Source of the DNA: RI-153 sp963721725
GTDB lineage: Bacteria > Chloroflexota > Anaerolineae > Caldilineales > Caldilineaceae
Assembly: GCA_963721725.1 (NCBI GenBank)
Contig: CAVRLX010000030.1
Location: 35,192 to 99,191 of the forward strand
Reading direction: 5' to 3'
DNA: 64,000 bases
Shown: piece by piece, positions 1 through 10,245 of the stretch
Layout: every line of letters begins with the position of its first letter
Numbering within the stretch: the stretch's first letter is position 1
Position numbers and translations under genes: made by a program
The notes under the pieces: model-generated
Seen by the model: the letters and a program-made list of their open reading frames with translations, nothing else
What the model was told of the DNA's origin: nothing
Databases searched by the model: none

Positions 1-201
1 CTGCTCCAGGTGCTTGGCTCGTTGACATTAGCAGACTGGCCCGTTTTGGGGTTGAATGGAGGTTTTTTAGATTTTCCATCAGCGTCCAATATCTTCCTTC
101 CAAACCACCCACTGAGGATACTGCTGCATTTCCTGTGGAACATTGTCCATGTAGTGTCGGATGTGTGAGTATTCAGCGTTTGAATCTAAATTTGCGTGCA
201 T
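1..201 (-). CDS. Partial N-terminus of a phage/plasmid primase-like protein (runs off left edge)
   Basis: Reading the minus strand from an ATG at 201 gives a Met-His-Ala start and then 'MQQYPQWVVWKED', followed after one frame break near position 85 by 'GKSKKPPFNPKTG'. The pattern 'xLxQWVxW ... DGKxxKxPxNPxTG' is typical of the N-terminus of phage- and plasmid-associated primase/D5-like replication proteins. An AAAGG-type ribosome binding site precedes the ATG. The rest of the gene lies outside the window, so this is a suggestion from a short motif only. If right, the left edge belongs to an integrated mobile element, and the small ORF at 407-625 would be upstream in the same direction. Confidence 0.4.
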
Positions 202-356
202 GACAATTGACCTTTACTTCTAATTCACAATCACTAGACTTTCTTGCCATGCGTCTTTAGCGGTACATGCAGAAATCTTGAAGAGATTCCGAATGCAATG
301 TACAATACAAAAAGACGCACTGCTATGCGATAAGAAAGTGGCGGTGCTTTGGAGAG

Positions 357-398
357 ACCGACTGGAACAAGTGCTGGCAGGCATTTCCAGTCGGTTTT
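357..398 (+). terminator. Hairpin followed by T-run
   Basis: An 11-base stem (ACCGACTGGAA at 357-367 pairing with TTCCAGTCGGT at 385-395) is followed directly by a run of T on the plus strand. It has the form of an intrinsic terminator read rightwards, although no supported plus-strand gene precedes it. It lies between the primase-like start and the small minus-strand ORF. Confidence 0.45.
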
Positions 399-406
399 TG
401 TTTACC

Positions 407-625
407 CTACATTTCTTTTTGTGCCTCTTGTATGTACTTTGCCAAGAGTCTGCGGGCGACGACCTGATGTTTCTCGCCAAGCACGGTACACACTTGCTTG
501 TAGGCGGTGATGAGGTCTTTTGGCATGTAGATGCTGTAGACGGCGCTTTCAATTTCTTCTTTGGGACGCTCCGTCATTTTATGCACCTGGATGCCACGGG
601 CGATGACTTGTTCTAACTTTTTCAT
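407..625 (-). CDS. Small hypothetical protein, 72 aa
   Basis: A 72-codon ORF starting MKKLEQVIARG and ending QEAQKEM. The predicted protein is charged and mostly helical, with a central 'VYSIYMPKDLITAYKQV' stretch that recalls the strand-helix part of ribbon-helix-helix regulators; this is a weak resemblance only. A purine-rich GGAGACCCTT segment precedes the ATG. It lies upstream of the primase-like gene on the same strand, which would fit a small accessory gene of a mobile element. I do not recognise a family. Short length keeps the confidence moderate. Confidence 0.5.
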   Translation of the reverse strand: MKKLEQVIARGIQVHKMTERPKEEIESAVYSIYMPKDLITAYKQVCTVLGEKHQVVARRLLAKYIQEAQKEM

Positions 626-1050
626 AAGGGTCTCCTTGACTTGTTGCAGCCCGATTGCTGCGGTTGTATTTTGGCTCCTCTAAAGATTAATTTCCATGTT
701 TCTTGTTAAATGGTTTATAGGTGGCCCTCTATTACGACATGTTAAATTGCTTAGGATGTTGTCTATAGAATCAAAAGACCCACGGAGGCAATTTCCGTGG
801 GTCTCTAAGTAGACAGTTTGGGGCTGTCTGTTGGCTCTGTAAACTCGGTTGGTTCTGCGTCTGTCGGTGCTCATCTGCATCACAAATCACAACTTAAATT
901 TAAGCATTCACAATAATACCTATTATATTCCTGTGCAGATAATTTGTCAAATTTTCTGGACACAGAAATAAAGAATCTCAATTTATTTTGATTTATTGTA
1001 CAGGATTTCAAACATTCACTTGAATTTTACACGTTTGTAATAACACGCCT
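626..1050. other. AT-rich gene-poor stretch
   Basis: Apart from the hairpin at 773-803, I see no supportable gene. The short ORF at 680-883 on the minus strand spans that hairpin and looks spurious. The part from 880 to 1050 is clearly more AT-rich than the rest of the window. Confidence 0.5.
773..803 (-). terminator. Intrinsic terminator, minus strand
   Basis: A perfect 10-base stem (GACCCACGGA at 777-786, TCCGTGGGTC at 794-803) is followed on the minus strand by TTTTGA. It could end transcription of the secreted-protein gene at 1051-1912 or of the whole hsd series upstream of it. Confidence 0.6.
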
Positions 1051-1912
1051 TTAAGGCATGATCTTCTTTTGGAAGACCAGCTTTACATTGGTATGAATGG
1101 AATACATAGGTTGTTCTGGTGTACCTAAACCCGCCCCTATAAGCGCATCACTGCTATAGAAGTCTTCAATCTTTATGTTGTAGGAGTTTCCGGCCTTATA
1201 CATCGGGTATTCCAAAGCGTAGGCTGACCCTGGTCTTGCTTCAGTGACTTTTGTCTCGCCGCCACCTGTCCAAAAGATGGTGACTGGTTGCCCAACAACT
1301 CGCTGACCGTTCTCATCCACTACTTCTACATAGATATGGTGATTACCGCCTGCTTCGGCTGCATCTTCCCATTTGGCTTCAATCAGTTGCCAAAATGGTT
1401 GTCCAGGGGAAGCATTCGCATTATCCATGTAAACGCCAAGTTGAGTTAACCGGCTGTCCCAGGCATAGGGTAACAAGACAGCAGGATAACTGGAAGGCGA
1501 TTTCTCATAAAAGACTAATTCAGCTTGCTGACACTTGCCTTGTCCAAGTTCGGTATCTGTACGGATAAGAATGGATTCAGATATTGCCTCCTTGACTATC
1601 GACCAACCATGCCCACCGATCTCCGCCCAATGGGCCACGGGATGAAAGAATCAGCACATCCATTTTACTTTTGCTCAGTGGTTGCCCATCTGGACTGTTA
1701 CTTAAGACCAAGCTCCCATAGGTATAGGAGCCGGGTATTACCTGGATTTGGGTAGTCCGGTGGGAAGGCTTTGCAACTTTGGACGTAACCCTTGAGGTAT
1801 GGAGTTTCTGCACGAGCAGAACCGTGGGCAGAAAAACGTCTTCATTTGCTTGAACCAGGATGGCAGTCGTCAGCAGGACAAACACAGCGGTCAAAGCGGC
1901 CCAAAAACGCAT
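1051..1912 (-). pseudogene. Secreted hypothetical protein, frameshifted
   Basis: Two overlapping minus-strand frames form one gene. The first (from 1912) begins with a signal peptide (MRFWAALTAVFVLLTTAILVQA) and then 'VFLPTVLLVQK'. The second (to 1051) continues to '...VKLVFQKKIMP'. The frames overlap between 1577 and 1638, so one single-base break there would join them into about 285 residues. The C-terminal half contains 'GNHHIYVEVVDENGQRVVGQ' and 'PVTIFWTGGGE', which looks like an immunoglobulin-like or carboxypeptidase-regulatory-like beta-sandwich. It is exported by signal-peptide evidence. It follows hsdS on the same strand. The 'LPTV' motif just after the signal peptide resembles the one in the FnIII protein at 5125-6291. 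Function unknown. Confidence 0.55.
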
Positions 1913-2010
1913 TTTACGTTACTTTCTGTGGATGTTCTGGAGGATTAGATCCTGTGACTTACAGGAGATTTTGAGTGTTTTGCCATTAGCCCACGAATCT
2001 AGATGGTTCT

Positions 2011-3681
2011 CTACACCCCCGCCAACACAGCGTTGACCAGCCGCCCGCGCACGCTTTCGGCTTCGTGGAGGTTGACTTTCAGGGCGTCGCAGAGGGCCAT
2101 GAGGTCGTCGACTTTTTCGACGATGCGCTGTTGTTCGGCCAAGGGTGGGGGGGAGGGGATCTAGCTCGAATTTTCGTCAAACTGATGTACTGCCATGCCG
2201 TTCCTGCCGACCCAGAAAAAATTTGGTTCAGGATTGTGCCGATAAGAATGGCATATCTGATGGAAGGACGTGAGTGTTCTTCTCGTCATTCTTTGTAAGC
2301 ATCTAAACAAACCTCTAAGCCTTCTCGGATTCAACTACGTCACATACCCCTATAGAGCCAACTTCACCCAATAGTATGTCGCCTGATTCTGGTTTACGTC
2401 TGCGGGTTAATTTCTTCCTCATCCTGGCATATAAACTTCGCTCTTTTCAAGAGAGTCAGCTGTCCGTTGAAATTGCGTAAGGGAATACCCCACTTCTATA
2501 AGTAGGGGGGTGCTGTGTAACAGTCGGCTATGTGGTACATACTCCTTCCACTCGTCCCCCATACCCCATCTACTTCCGGTAATACGTATGGCATTTCACT
2601 TCTGCTTGATTTTTTCCACCTTCGGCAGCTTCCCAATCTCCCCCGCCTCGTACAAGCGCTGCTTCTCGGCTTCGATGCGCTTGAGCAGTTCGCCCGCTGG
2701 TTCGTCGTCCGGATCTCGGGGGACGAGCTTGCCCTGGACGGCCAGTTGCAGGATGGTCTGGCGCAGGGCGGGGAGGTTGTCGGGGGTGTCGTAGAGCAGG
2801 TCGAAGGCGTCGGCGATGGTCTGCCAGGCGGCGTCAACCTCGTCGGCGTTCCCGGCGCTGTGGAGACCGTGCAGGGCTGCGCTGTTGACGGTGATGACCT
2901 CGGCTTCGGCTTCGCTGAGGTGTTGGCGCAGGGCTGCGGTCTGGCGGCGTAGTTCGTCGATGCGGGCGACGATGCGTTTCTGCTCGGCCAGGGGTGGGAG
3001 GGGAATGGGAATTCTTACAGCGTCTTTTGTGCCAAGTCGAGGGAGATTCATTCCGTATGTTTTGCTATTTGCTTCGTTTATGAAATAGCTGGATTTGAGT
3101 ATCCACCGCAAATACTCTGGAGCGATGTCATAGTAGCCGTGGAAAGGAATGATTTCAGTTGTACAAATGCCGTCTTCATCTGCGACAAGTACCTTATCCA
3201 AATAGGGTCTTAGCTTCCCATACAGAACGTCACCTTTTTTGAATACATTCTTGTCACTCTTGAAATCTCGTTCTGGATAGTAAACTTTCTGCAAAAGATG
3301 GGAGCTTCCCTTTTCGATGTCTGCCAGTTCAAGCACCCATGTTCCCGCTGTTACCTCCTCGGTATTTGCCCTAGCTGTTTCAGCATAGGTGGTTACTGAG
3401 CCAAGGCGAACCCATGCCCATGTTCCAGGTAGCTGAAAGGAACATTCGTCACTTTTTATCTTGGGTAACTTAAGAAGCTTACTCAACTCTCCCACTTCCA
3501 CAAGCCGCTGCTTCTCCGCCTCAATCCGCTCTAACAACACACAGGCCGGTTCGTCGTGCGGGTCCTGGGGCACGAGTTTGCCTTCCACGGCCAGTTGCAG
3601 AATGGCGGCATCCAGGGCATCCACGTCGGCGGCCCGCTTCACCACCAGGTCAAATTGTTCTAGGAGCAGTTCAAGCGACAT
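2011..3681 (-). pseudogene. hsdS: Type I restriction-modification specificity subunit, second half degraded
   Basis: HsdS recognises the bipartite DNA target for the HsdM and HsdR subunits. The intact part (3681 to 2596, 361 codons) shows a first target-recognition domain ending 'RIPIPLPPLAEQKRIVARIDEL', then the conserved helical spacer and the repeated segment 'ILQLAVQGKLVPRDPDDEPAGELL' that introduces the second half. After 'KVEKIKQK' the frame stops at 2596. Downstream, translation in alternating frames still shows 'EMPYVLPE', 'LRNFNGQLTLL', 'SGDILLGEVGSIGVCDV', 'SAGTAWQYISLTKIRA' and finally 'PSPPPLAEQQRIVEKVDDL' ending at 2011. So the second recognition domain is present but broken by several frame changes and stops. 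The ATG overlaps the end of hsdM by about 11 bases. Confidence 0.85.
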
Positions 3682-5122
3682 GACCGGCCCTTTGCAGTGC
3701 GGCGCTGAGTTCTTCCTTCAGGGCAAGGCGTTGGGCGGCAATGGTGTCCAGCCGTTTTTGATAGGCATTCAGCAGGTGTTGGGGGTCGCCGTGGTCGAGG
3801 TCTGTGGTGTGGGGGTTCTTGATGTCCAGGTTGTAGCCACGGGTGCGGATTTCTTCAACGGAGACCTTCCAGGCGTGTTCGGTTTCTTGCCGATTGTGCC
3901 ACCACGCTTTTTCCAGGTCGAACTCTGCCAGGGCAATGGGGCGGGTCTTGCTGTACTGTTTGCGGTCGCCGGGCATGGGGTGTTCAAAATACCAGATTTC
4001 GCTCTGTGGGCTGGCCTTTGGTAAAGAAGAGCAGGTTGGTATTGATGCCGGTGTAGGGGGCAAAGACGCCGTTGGGCAGGCGTACAATCGTGTGCAGATT
4101 GCACTCGGTGAGCAGTTGCTCTTTGATGCGAGTTTTGACGCCTTCGCCAAAGAGCGAGCCATCGGGCAACACAATTGCCCCTTTGCCCCCTTCTTTTAGG
4201 CGGCGCATGATGAGCACCAGAAAAAGGTCGGCGGTCTCTTTGGTCTGGAACTTTTGGGGAAAGCCGCTCTCCACGCCCGGTTCTTCGGTGCCGCCAAAGG
4301 GTGGGTTGGTCAGAATCACATCCACCGGTCGGCGTCAGTAATCTGGCTGTAGGGCTTGCGGGTCAGGGCGTTGTCGCGGTCAATCAGGGGAGCGTCCACA
4401 TCGTGCAGAATCAGGTTGGTGATGGCAAGCAGGTGGGGCAGTGGTTTCTTTTCGATGCCCAGGATGGAGGCTTGCAACAGCGCTGCCTCTTCGGTGGTTT
4501 TGACGGTTTTGCGCATGTGTTCCAGGGCGCAGACGAGAAAGCCACCCGTTCCACAGGCGGGGTCGAGGACGGTCTGTCCCAATTGCGGGTCGGTCATGTC
4601 CACCATGAACTGGGTGACGGGGCGGGGGGTGTAGTATTCCCCGGCATTGCCCGCGCTTTGCAGGTCTCGCAGAATCTTTTCGTAGATGTCGTTGAAAAGA
4701 TGGCGTTCGCTTTTGCTCTGGAAGTCGATGGCGTTGATGCGGTTGATGACCTGGCGCATGAGCGTGCCGGACTTCATGTAGTTGTAGGAATCGACAAAGA
4801 TTTCCCGCACAATGTATGCGCGTGCGTCGTTATCATCGGGCGTTAGTTCTTTGAGGGTGGCAAATAGCTGGTTGTTGACGAAATCGAGCAGGGTATCGCC
4901 GGTGATGCCTTCATCGTCAGCGGCCCAGTTGCGCCAGCGTAGCTTTTCTGGGATGGGCGAACGATAGGCCGGGTTGAGAAACTCGCGTTCGCTTTCCTGG
5001 GCGTCGATGATTTTGAGAAAGAACATCCAGACCAGTTGGGAGATGCGTTGGGCGTCGCCGTCCACGCCAGCGTCCTGGCGCATGATGTCCTGGATGGATT
5101 TGATGGTGGTGGAGATAGACAT
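3671..5122 (-). pseudogene. hsdM: Type I restriction-modification DNA methyltransferase, two frameshifts
   Basis: HsdM transfers a methyl group from S-adenosylmethionine to adenine in the HsdS target. Three minus-strand frames join into one protein of about 480 residues: N-terminal helical domain (MSISTTIKSIQDIMRQDAG), SAM-binding motif I 'DPACGTGGFL', then catalytic motif 'NPPFGG', then the C-terminal 'WYFEHPMPGDRKQYSKTRP'. The first break, near 4325, is repaired by one extra G ('DADRVDVILTNPPFGG'). The second, near 4013, is repaired by removing one C ('FFTKGSPQSEIWYFEHP'). Both repairs fall in short homopolymers, which suggests sequencing error or very recent damage. It begins 2 bases after the stop of the secreted FnIII gene and overlaps hsdS. 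Confidence 0.9.
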
Positions 5123-5124
5123 GG

Positions 5125-6291
5125 CTATGGGTGCATTCTATGGGCGTAGGGTGAAGGAACGGATGATGGTAAACCTGTCGGAGCAGGTAATGAATCGGTC
5201 TGCTCTTCAGCGGTCGTTTTCGTGACAGCCATGCCAAAGGAGCTTGCAGCGGTAAGCTGATCTACATAGCGAATTGTGTAAGGGGTAATTTCTCCTTCAT
5301 AAAAGTAAGTCCTACGTACATCGCTATAAGTTCGAAGTCTAGTAGAACCAGCATCATACCGAAGAACTGCGTGACCGGGAAGAACCCACTGCTTCCATGG
5401 GCCTCCGCTGTCGTGATAAAGAAATGCCTGTTGGTTTACAAACTTCCAATAAGTGTAAGATTTACCAAATGCTGTAGTTCCAGCATGTGGCCCTGTCACT
5501 GTAAATGGTTGACCATCGATGTATGCTGGTTGGTTCAGGTCAGGCACATAATTGTAAGACAGAAACCAAGGGTTGTACCATTTCCAATCTGAGTCATACA
5601 CTGAAGATGAAGATAAAAATTTACCCGTTGACAGTCTGTAAAAAGAGTTAAAAATTTCTTCTTCCCAGCCTTCAGGATTTGGAAAGTACCAGTACCTACT
5701 ATCAATTTGCCCTGTATCTTCTTCGGTTAATTTCGTAACACTTTGTTCAAAATGAGTTCCAACGTTAATTGATTCATCAATACGAATAAATCCTTCTCCA
5801 TCCCACCGCATAGTGAGGCCAACATGGAGAGGGTGAATTATCACATACTGGGTATTGCTCCAGGGGCTATATCCGCTTTTATTCCATGCCCGTACGCGAT
5901 AGTAGTAAATCCCAGGAGTCTTGCCTGTTGGGGTGTCCCACGTAAATCCGGTATTATCATAAATTATTTGACCATCTGTAAACTGGTCGTTCGTTGCTTC
6001 TTGCACACTGTAAACTTCCCCGTTCTCAACTGCCTGCCAACTTACCCTATAGGTGTTGTTGTAATCTCGGTTGTCAATCGCCCATTGTAATGGTGTTGTG
6101 GGCGGCTCTAGGGAACGTTGTACTACAGGTAGGAGAAGGCTAAAGTTTAAGTTATGAGGGAAAGGCGGCAACTCCCCTGGCTTTTCAGTAGCTTGAGCGG
6201 TAATTGCTGATGATAGATGGAGAGAAAGTAGGATTGACAGAACACAAACAAACAAAATCACATGCTGTTTTCGCACAAACATTCCTTTCAA
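5125..6291 (-). CDS. Secreted fibronectin type III domain protein inside the hsd operon
   Basis: A 388-residue protein with a clear signal peptide (hydrophobic 'VILFVCVLSILLSLHLSSA' then 'ITAQA'), an 'LLLPVV' motif shortly after it, and a fibronectin type III-like domain at about residues 65-150 ('TYRVSWQAVENGEVYSVQEA', 'GIYYYRVRAWNKSGYSPWSN'). The rest, rich in Tyr, Trp and Gly, is not recognised; it may be a beta-rich domain. It is predicted to be exported. It sits between hsdR and hsdM on the same strand: its stop is 2 bases from the hsdM start, so the two are probably co-transcribed. No role in restriction is known for such a protein. It could be unrelated cargo that uses the operon promoter. 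Confidence 0.75.
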   Translation of the reverse strand: MKGMFVRKQHVILFVCVLSILLSLHLSSAITAQATEKPGELPPFPHNLNFSLLLPVVQRSLEPPTTPLQWAIDNRDYNNTYRVSWQAVENGEVYSVQEATNDQFTDGQIIYDNTGFTWDTPTGKTPGIYYYRVRAWNKSGYSPWSNTQYVIIHPLHVGLTMRWDGEGFIRIDESINVGTHFEQSVTKLTEEDTGQIDSRYWYFPNPEGWEEEIFNSFYRLSTGKFLSSSSVYDSDWKWYNPWFLSYNYVPDLNQPAYIDGQPFTVTGPHAGTTAFGKSYTYWKFVNQQAFLYHDSGGPWKQWVLPGHAVLRYDAGSTRLRTYSDVRRTYFYEGEITPYTIRYVDQLTAASSFGMAVTKTTAEEQTDSLPAPTGLPSSVPSPYAHRMHP

Positions 6292-6331
6292 ATGGCAAGT
6301 TTTACAGGTAATCTAAGGTGAAAGTAGTCTA

Positions 6332-8684
6332 TTATAGTGTGCTTTTATAAAGCTGTTGCTCCAACTCACGCAGCGCAGAAAAGAATTCTTCTGCTCCCCC
6401 GAAGGCTCGCACTAATTCCATGGGTCGCCCTAACTGACTAAAAGGGGGGATTTGGAGAACTGTATTAGCGGTATTACGATCCTGGGCTTGTTCAATGATG
6501 GCAATCCCCTCCTCTGCATACTTATCCAGCAAAGTCTCAAGTACCTGACGGGCCATCTCCCCATGTTGATGGAAGGGGGCACGCTGTTTGACATTACGGA
6601 CACGCTGGCTGCGGGTGAGGGGTTGCTGGTCAAAGGCCACATGACAGATCAGGTCAAAGGGGTCTAGATTTTGTCCCACTTCTTCTTGCAGTTGTTCAAC
6701 GTCAATACCGTTATCAATCAGTTCGGCAAGGATTGCCTCTTTGCGCTCAACACTCTGCCATTTGTGGACAAAGTTATCTAGCGACTGATAGATGGTACGT
6801 AGGCTGTCACGGCTAAAAGCTGTATAAGATTCAGTAACCATCCTCCCATCTTTATCAAGCCTAAACTCATGTTCAACAGCAATGTCAACAGGGCCAGCAC
6901 TGATATAGTACTTGCGGGGGCCGCTCTCTTGGCTTGAGTCGTCCTCACGCTCTGCATCCCCCCCTGTGTCCGGGTCTATGATGTCAATGGGATCACCAGG
7001 ACCATACTCTTCATCCTGTACGGGGTCGCCGTCAAAGTCAGGGTCACGAAAGAGGCGGGTGGCGTTGCGAAAGTCCATAATGGTGAAGTAGGTTTTCCCA
7101 AAATCTTCCCGTACACGAGTTCCCCGCCCGATGATCTGCTTGAACTCAGTCATCGAATTGATGGTTCTGTCCAACACAATCAGATGGCAGGTCTGGGCGT
7201 CAATGCCCGTGGTCATCAGTCTAGATGTGGTGGTAATGACCGGGTATTTCTCTTCGGGGTTGATGAAGTTGTCCAACTCCATCTTGCCCTCTTTGTCATC
7301 CCCGGTGATGCGCATCACATAGCGATGGTCTTGGCTGACCAGATCCGCATTCTCGTTGGCAAGGGCCTGACGCATCCGTTCAGCGTGTTCAATGTCTTCG
7401 CAAAAGACAATGGTCTTGTGAAAGCGGTTGGTCTTGGTGAGATATTCGGTAATGCGTTGGGCCACGCGCTGGGAGCGTTCATCGATGACAAGTTTGGTAT
7501 CAAATTCACGGGCGGTGAAGTGGTCGTGGGGGAGTTCGTGCCCGTAGCGGTCGGTTTCGCCCACTTGAGGAGTATAGCCCGCCACATCTCTGTCCAGATG
7601 GATGCGAATTACTTTATAGGGAGCCAGAAAGCCGTCATCAATGCCCTGGGCCAGGGAATAGGTGTAGAGTGGTTCGCCAAAGTAGTCGATGTTGGAGGTG
7701 GTTTTGTCCTCTTTAGGCGTGGCTGTCAAACCGATGTGAACGGCGCTCCTGAAGTGTTCCAGAATTTCTCGCCAAGCTGAATCCTCGCGTGCGCTGCCCC
7801 GGTGACATTCATCAATCACCACCAAATCAAAGAAATCGGGTGAAAATTCCTGGTAGATGTTTTTCCAATCCTCGTTACCCGACAATCCTTGATAAAGGGA
7901 TAGGTAGACCTCAAAGGCTTTGTCTACTTCTCGTTTAGCCACTTTGGTCATGACCTGATTGAAGTGGCGGAAATCATTGACCATGGCCTGATCGACCAGG
8001 ATATTGCGGTCGGCCAGAAAGAGGATGCGTTTGGCTTGTCCGCTCTTCCACAATCGCCACATAGTTTGAAAGGCAGTATAGGTTTTGCCTGTGCCGGTTG
8101 CCATGACAAGCAGAATCCGGTTTTGACCTTTGGCAATGGCCTCTACCGTGCGGTTAATGGCAATGCGCTGATAGTAGCGGGGTTCTTTGCCGCCACGCTC
8201 TGTGTAGTAGGGCTGCTCAATTGCTTCCTCAACAACTGGCGTAATCTGGTGTGCCTGCTTGTAACGTGCCCAGAGGTCGGCAGGAGAAGGGAATTGAGCG
8301 AGAGATAGTTCACGTTCAATGGGTGGCGTGTTGCGGGTGCGGTCGTGTTCCAGAAAGGCATCACCGTTGGAACTGTAGACAAAAGGAATGTCGAGCATCT
8401 CGGCATAGCGTAGAGCTTGCTGCATCCCTGAACCAACGGAGTGGTTGTTGTCTTTGGCTTCCACAACAGCCAGGGGCAGGTTTGCTTGGTCTGGGTGGTA
8501 GAGCAGAAAATCAGCCCGTTTGCGTTCGCCGCGGTACTGAAAGTTGCCCCTTGACCCGAATGCGGCCAGCGGTGAAGGTGACTTCTTCCCGGATTTGTCG
8601 CTCTTGCCAACCCGCGTCTGTGATGGCAGGCCGAATGTATCGGCTACAAATTTCCTGTTCGGTAAGTTCTTTCTTGTTGAACAT
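6332..8684 (-). pseudogene. hsdR: Type I restriction enzyme endonuclease subunit, one frameshift
   Basis: HsdR is the ATP-driven DNA translocase and nuclease of the type I complex. The true start is the ATG at 8684 ('MFNKKELTEQEICSRYIRP'), which fits the N-terminus of the family better than the longer upstream extension. The nuclease motif 'ADFLLYHP...AVVEAKDNN' follows, then helicase motifs: Walker A 'VMATGTGKTYTAF', motif II 'VIDECHRG', motif III 'GLTATP' and motif VI 'IGRGTRVRED'. The frame breaks once at the CCCC run at 8547-8550; removing one base gives 'RIRVKGNFQYRGERKRADF', joining both parts into about 780 residues. It is upstream of the FnIII gene, hsdM and hsdS on the same strand. 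Confidence 0.9.
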
Positions 8685-8729
8685 GGTCTGACAATCCGAG
8701 GAAGGTAATGCAGTAGCACCACGATTCAA

Positions 8730-9034
8730 CTAGAATCACGGCACAGGTTGTTTACAGGAGCAGGCTTTGTAGGGGCGTCGTGGCAGTGTAGGCAGGGATG
8801 ATGCGGTAAAACGCAGGAAGTTTCGTGCGCCCAAAATCTACTTGGGAGCAGTGTAACATGCCTGTTCTTTCTCTGCAATCAGTGTGATATTGTGGTTTTA
8901 TGTTTGATTTCTGTAGGTGAAAGAGGTTCCACCTGTGTCCGAGTCGGTAGTAGAGCGGTGGGTGAAAATGGGTAGGCACTGAAGCTAGAAGGGCTGTGGT
9001 TCAGGTGGTTGCCATTGCCACAGCCCTTGTGAAT
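8730..9034. other. Intergenic stretch between hsdR and recombinase pseudogene
   Basis: No gene, RNA or clear repeat is supportable here. It must contain the promoter for the hsd series, but I cannot place -35/-10 boxes with confidence. Confidence 0.4.
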
Positions 9035-9979
9035 TTACAGCAGCGAATCCGCCGGGGAATGTTGAGCATGGACTTCGCCCAAATCCTCTTTGAGTTGCTT
9101 GAGGTAGCGTTGGAGAATCGGTAGGCTACCATGTCCCATTAAGCGGCTCAAGGAAATGAGATCGGCTCCACTGCGTAACATGGTAATGGCAAAGCTACGG
9201 CGAAAGCTGTGCAGGGTAGGGGTGGGAATATTGGCCTGTTCTGCTCTGCGTCTGACAATATCCCGTAATCCCTCGTAACGTAAGCGTTGTTGTGCTTGGC
9301 CTTTGTTAAATGCCAACCAAAGGGGTTCAGCCGGTTCCTGGGTGGTTCGGCTGCGTAGATAGGCGGCAATGGCTTTGCGTGCTTGCCGACCGACGAAGAC
9401 AATTGCGCCCTTTGCGGCTCTTGGTTTTGCGCACGCTGACACTGCCATCGATTAGGTTGACATCTCCGATATTGAGGGCAACCATTTTCCCCGGCTCTTG
9501 CTCCTGTATAAAGCAAAGTTAAAATGATGGCCTTGTCTCGTAGGTCAATCTCTGATTTGGTGCTACAAGTTGCAAGCAGTGCTTTGATGGTCTCCCCTGG
9601 TACTGGCTCTAGTAGTTCCTGATCTACCCGTGGTGAGCGAATCTTGTCGAGTGGGTTGCGCTGATCGCATCTTCTCGAACCAGGAAACGCACAAAGGCAC
9701 GTACAGCCCGCCAGTAAGCATGAACACCCCCATCACTATGCCCTTCTTGTAGATGAACCAGGAAAGCCCGAATCTGTTTAGCCCGATCTGCTCAGGCTGC
9801 GTTACCCCCTGTGTCTGTAAGAACTCAATAAAGGGGATAAGTTTCTGTTTGTAGAATCCGATGGTGGCTTCACTTCGGTTGGCTGCTCGTACATCTAGCA
9901 GGTAATCTCGCAGCCAAATACTCATGGGGTTGGGTGTGATAACTTCAAAAGTCCGCCGGGGCTGAGTGGATGGTGACAT
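9035..9979 (-). pseudogene. Tyrosine recombinase (XerC/XerD-like integrase), frameshifted
   Basis: Reading from 9979 gives the core-binding N-terminal domain ('SIWLRDYLLDVRAANRSEATIGFYKQ'-like). After at least three frame changes the catalytic domain follows: 'LLYTGARAG' (Arg I region), 'LHSFRRS' (HxxR), 'LMGHGSLPILQRYLK' (His/Trp position and catalytic Tyr), ending 'HSPADSLL' at 9035. The order and motifs match tyrosine site-specific recombinases of about 310 residues. It is closely similar to the plus-strand copy at 10246-11184 (same 'EDLGEVHAQHSPAD' C-terminus) and points away from it, with tRNA-Leu between. Inactive as given. Confidence 0.85.
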
Positions 9980-10010
9980 TTTACTTCCTCTCCTTTGAGA
10001 CTGGAGAGGA

Positions 10011-10054
10011 TACTAGATGTAGATTCTTCCTGAGTAAATACCCTATATCTAGTA
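10011..10054. repeat. Short inverted repeat between recombinase and tRNA-Leu
   Basis: TACTAGAT (10011-10018) and ATCTAGTA (10047-10054) form an 8-base inverted repeat upstream of the minus-strand recombinase. TACTAG occurs again at the 3' end of the tRNA (10164-10169). It could be a recombinase binding site, but arms this short also occur by chance. Confidence 0.25.
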
Positions 10055-10084
10055 GCTTGGTAGGGCTAGATGGAGATCACCTGT

Positions 10085-10165
10085 GGGGCGGTGGCGGAAT
10101 GGCAGACGCAACGGACTTAAAATCCGTCGAGGCAACTCGTGTGGGTTCGACTCCCACCCCCCCTA
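10085..10165 (+). tRNA. tRNA-Leu, anticodon TAA
   Basis: Acceptor GGGGCGG, D-arm GCGGAATGGCAGACGC, anticodon loop CTTAAAA with anticodon TAA between stems ACGGA/TCCGT, a short class II variable arm (CGAGGCAACTCG), and T-arm GTGGG-TTCGACT-CCCAC. The discriminator base is A, as expected for leucine. The acceptor stem as written has a G-T pair at the first position and a C-C mismatch at the fifth, and no CCA is encoded (CTA follows). The gene lies between two recombinases, so it is a plausible integration target, though no duplicated 3' end was found in the window. Confidence 0.85.
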
Positions 10166-10245
10166 CTAGCATACTATATGTTGGGGTATTCAAATAGGCC
10201 CCTACTACATCTTGTGGTTTCCATGCAGAAAGGAAACCGTAAGAT

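Noticed and set aside
680..883. 67-codon minus-strand ORF
   Set aside because: It spans a good intrinsic terminator hairpin and has no recognisable sequence.
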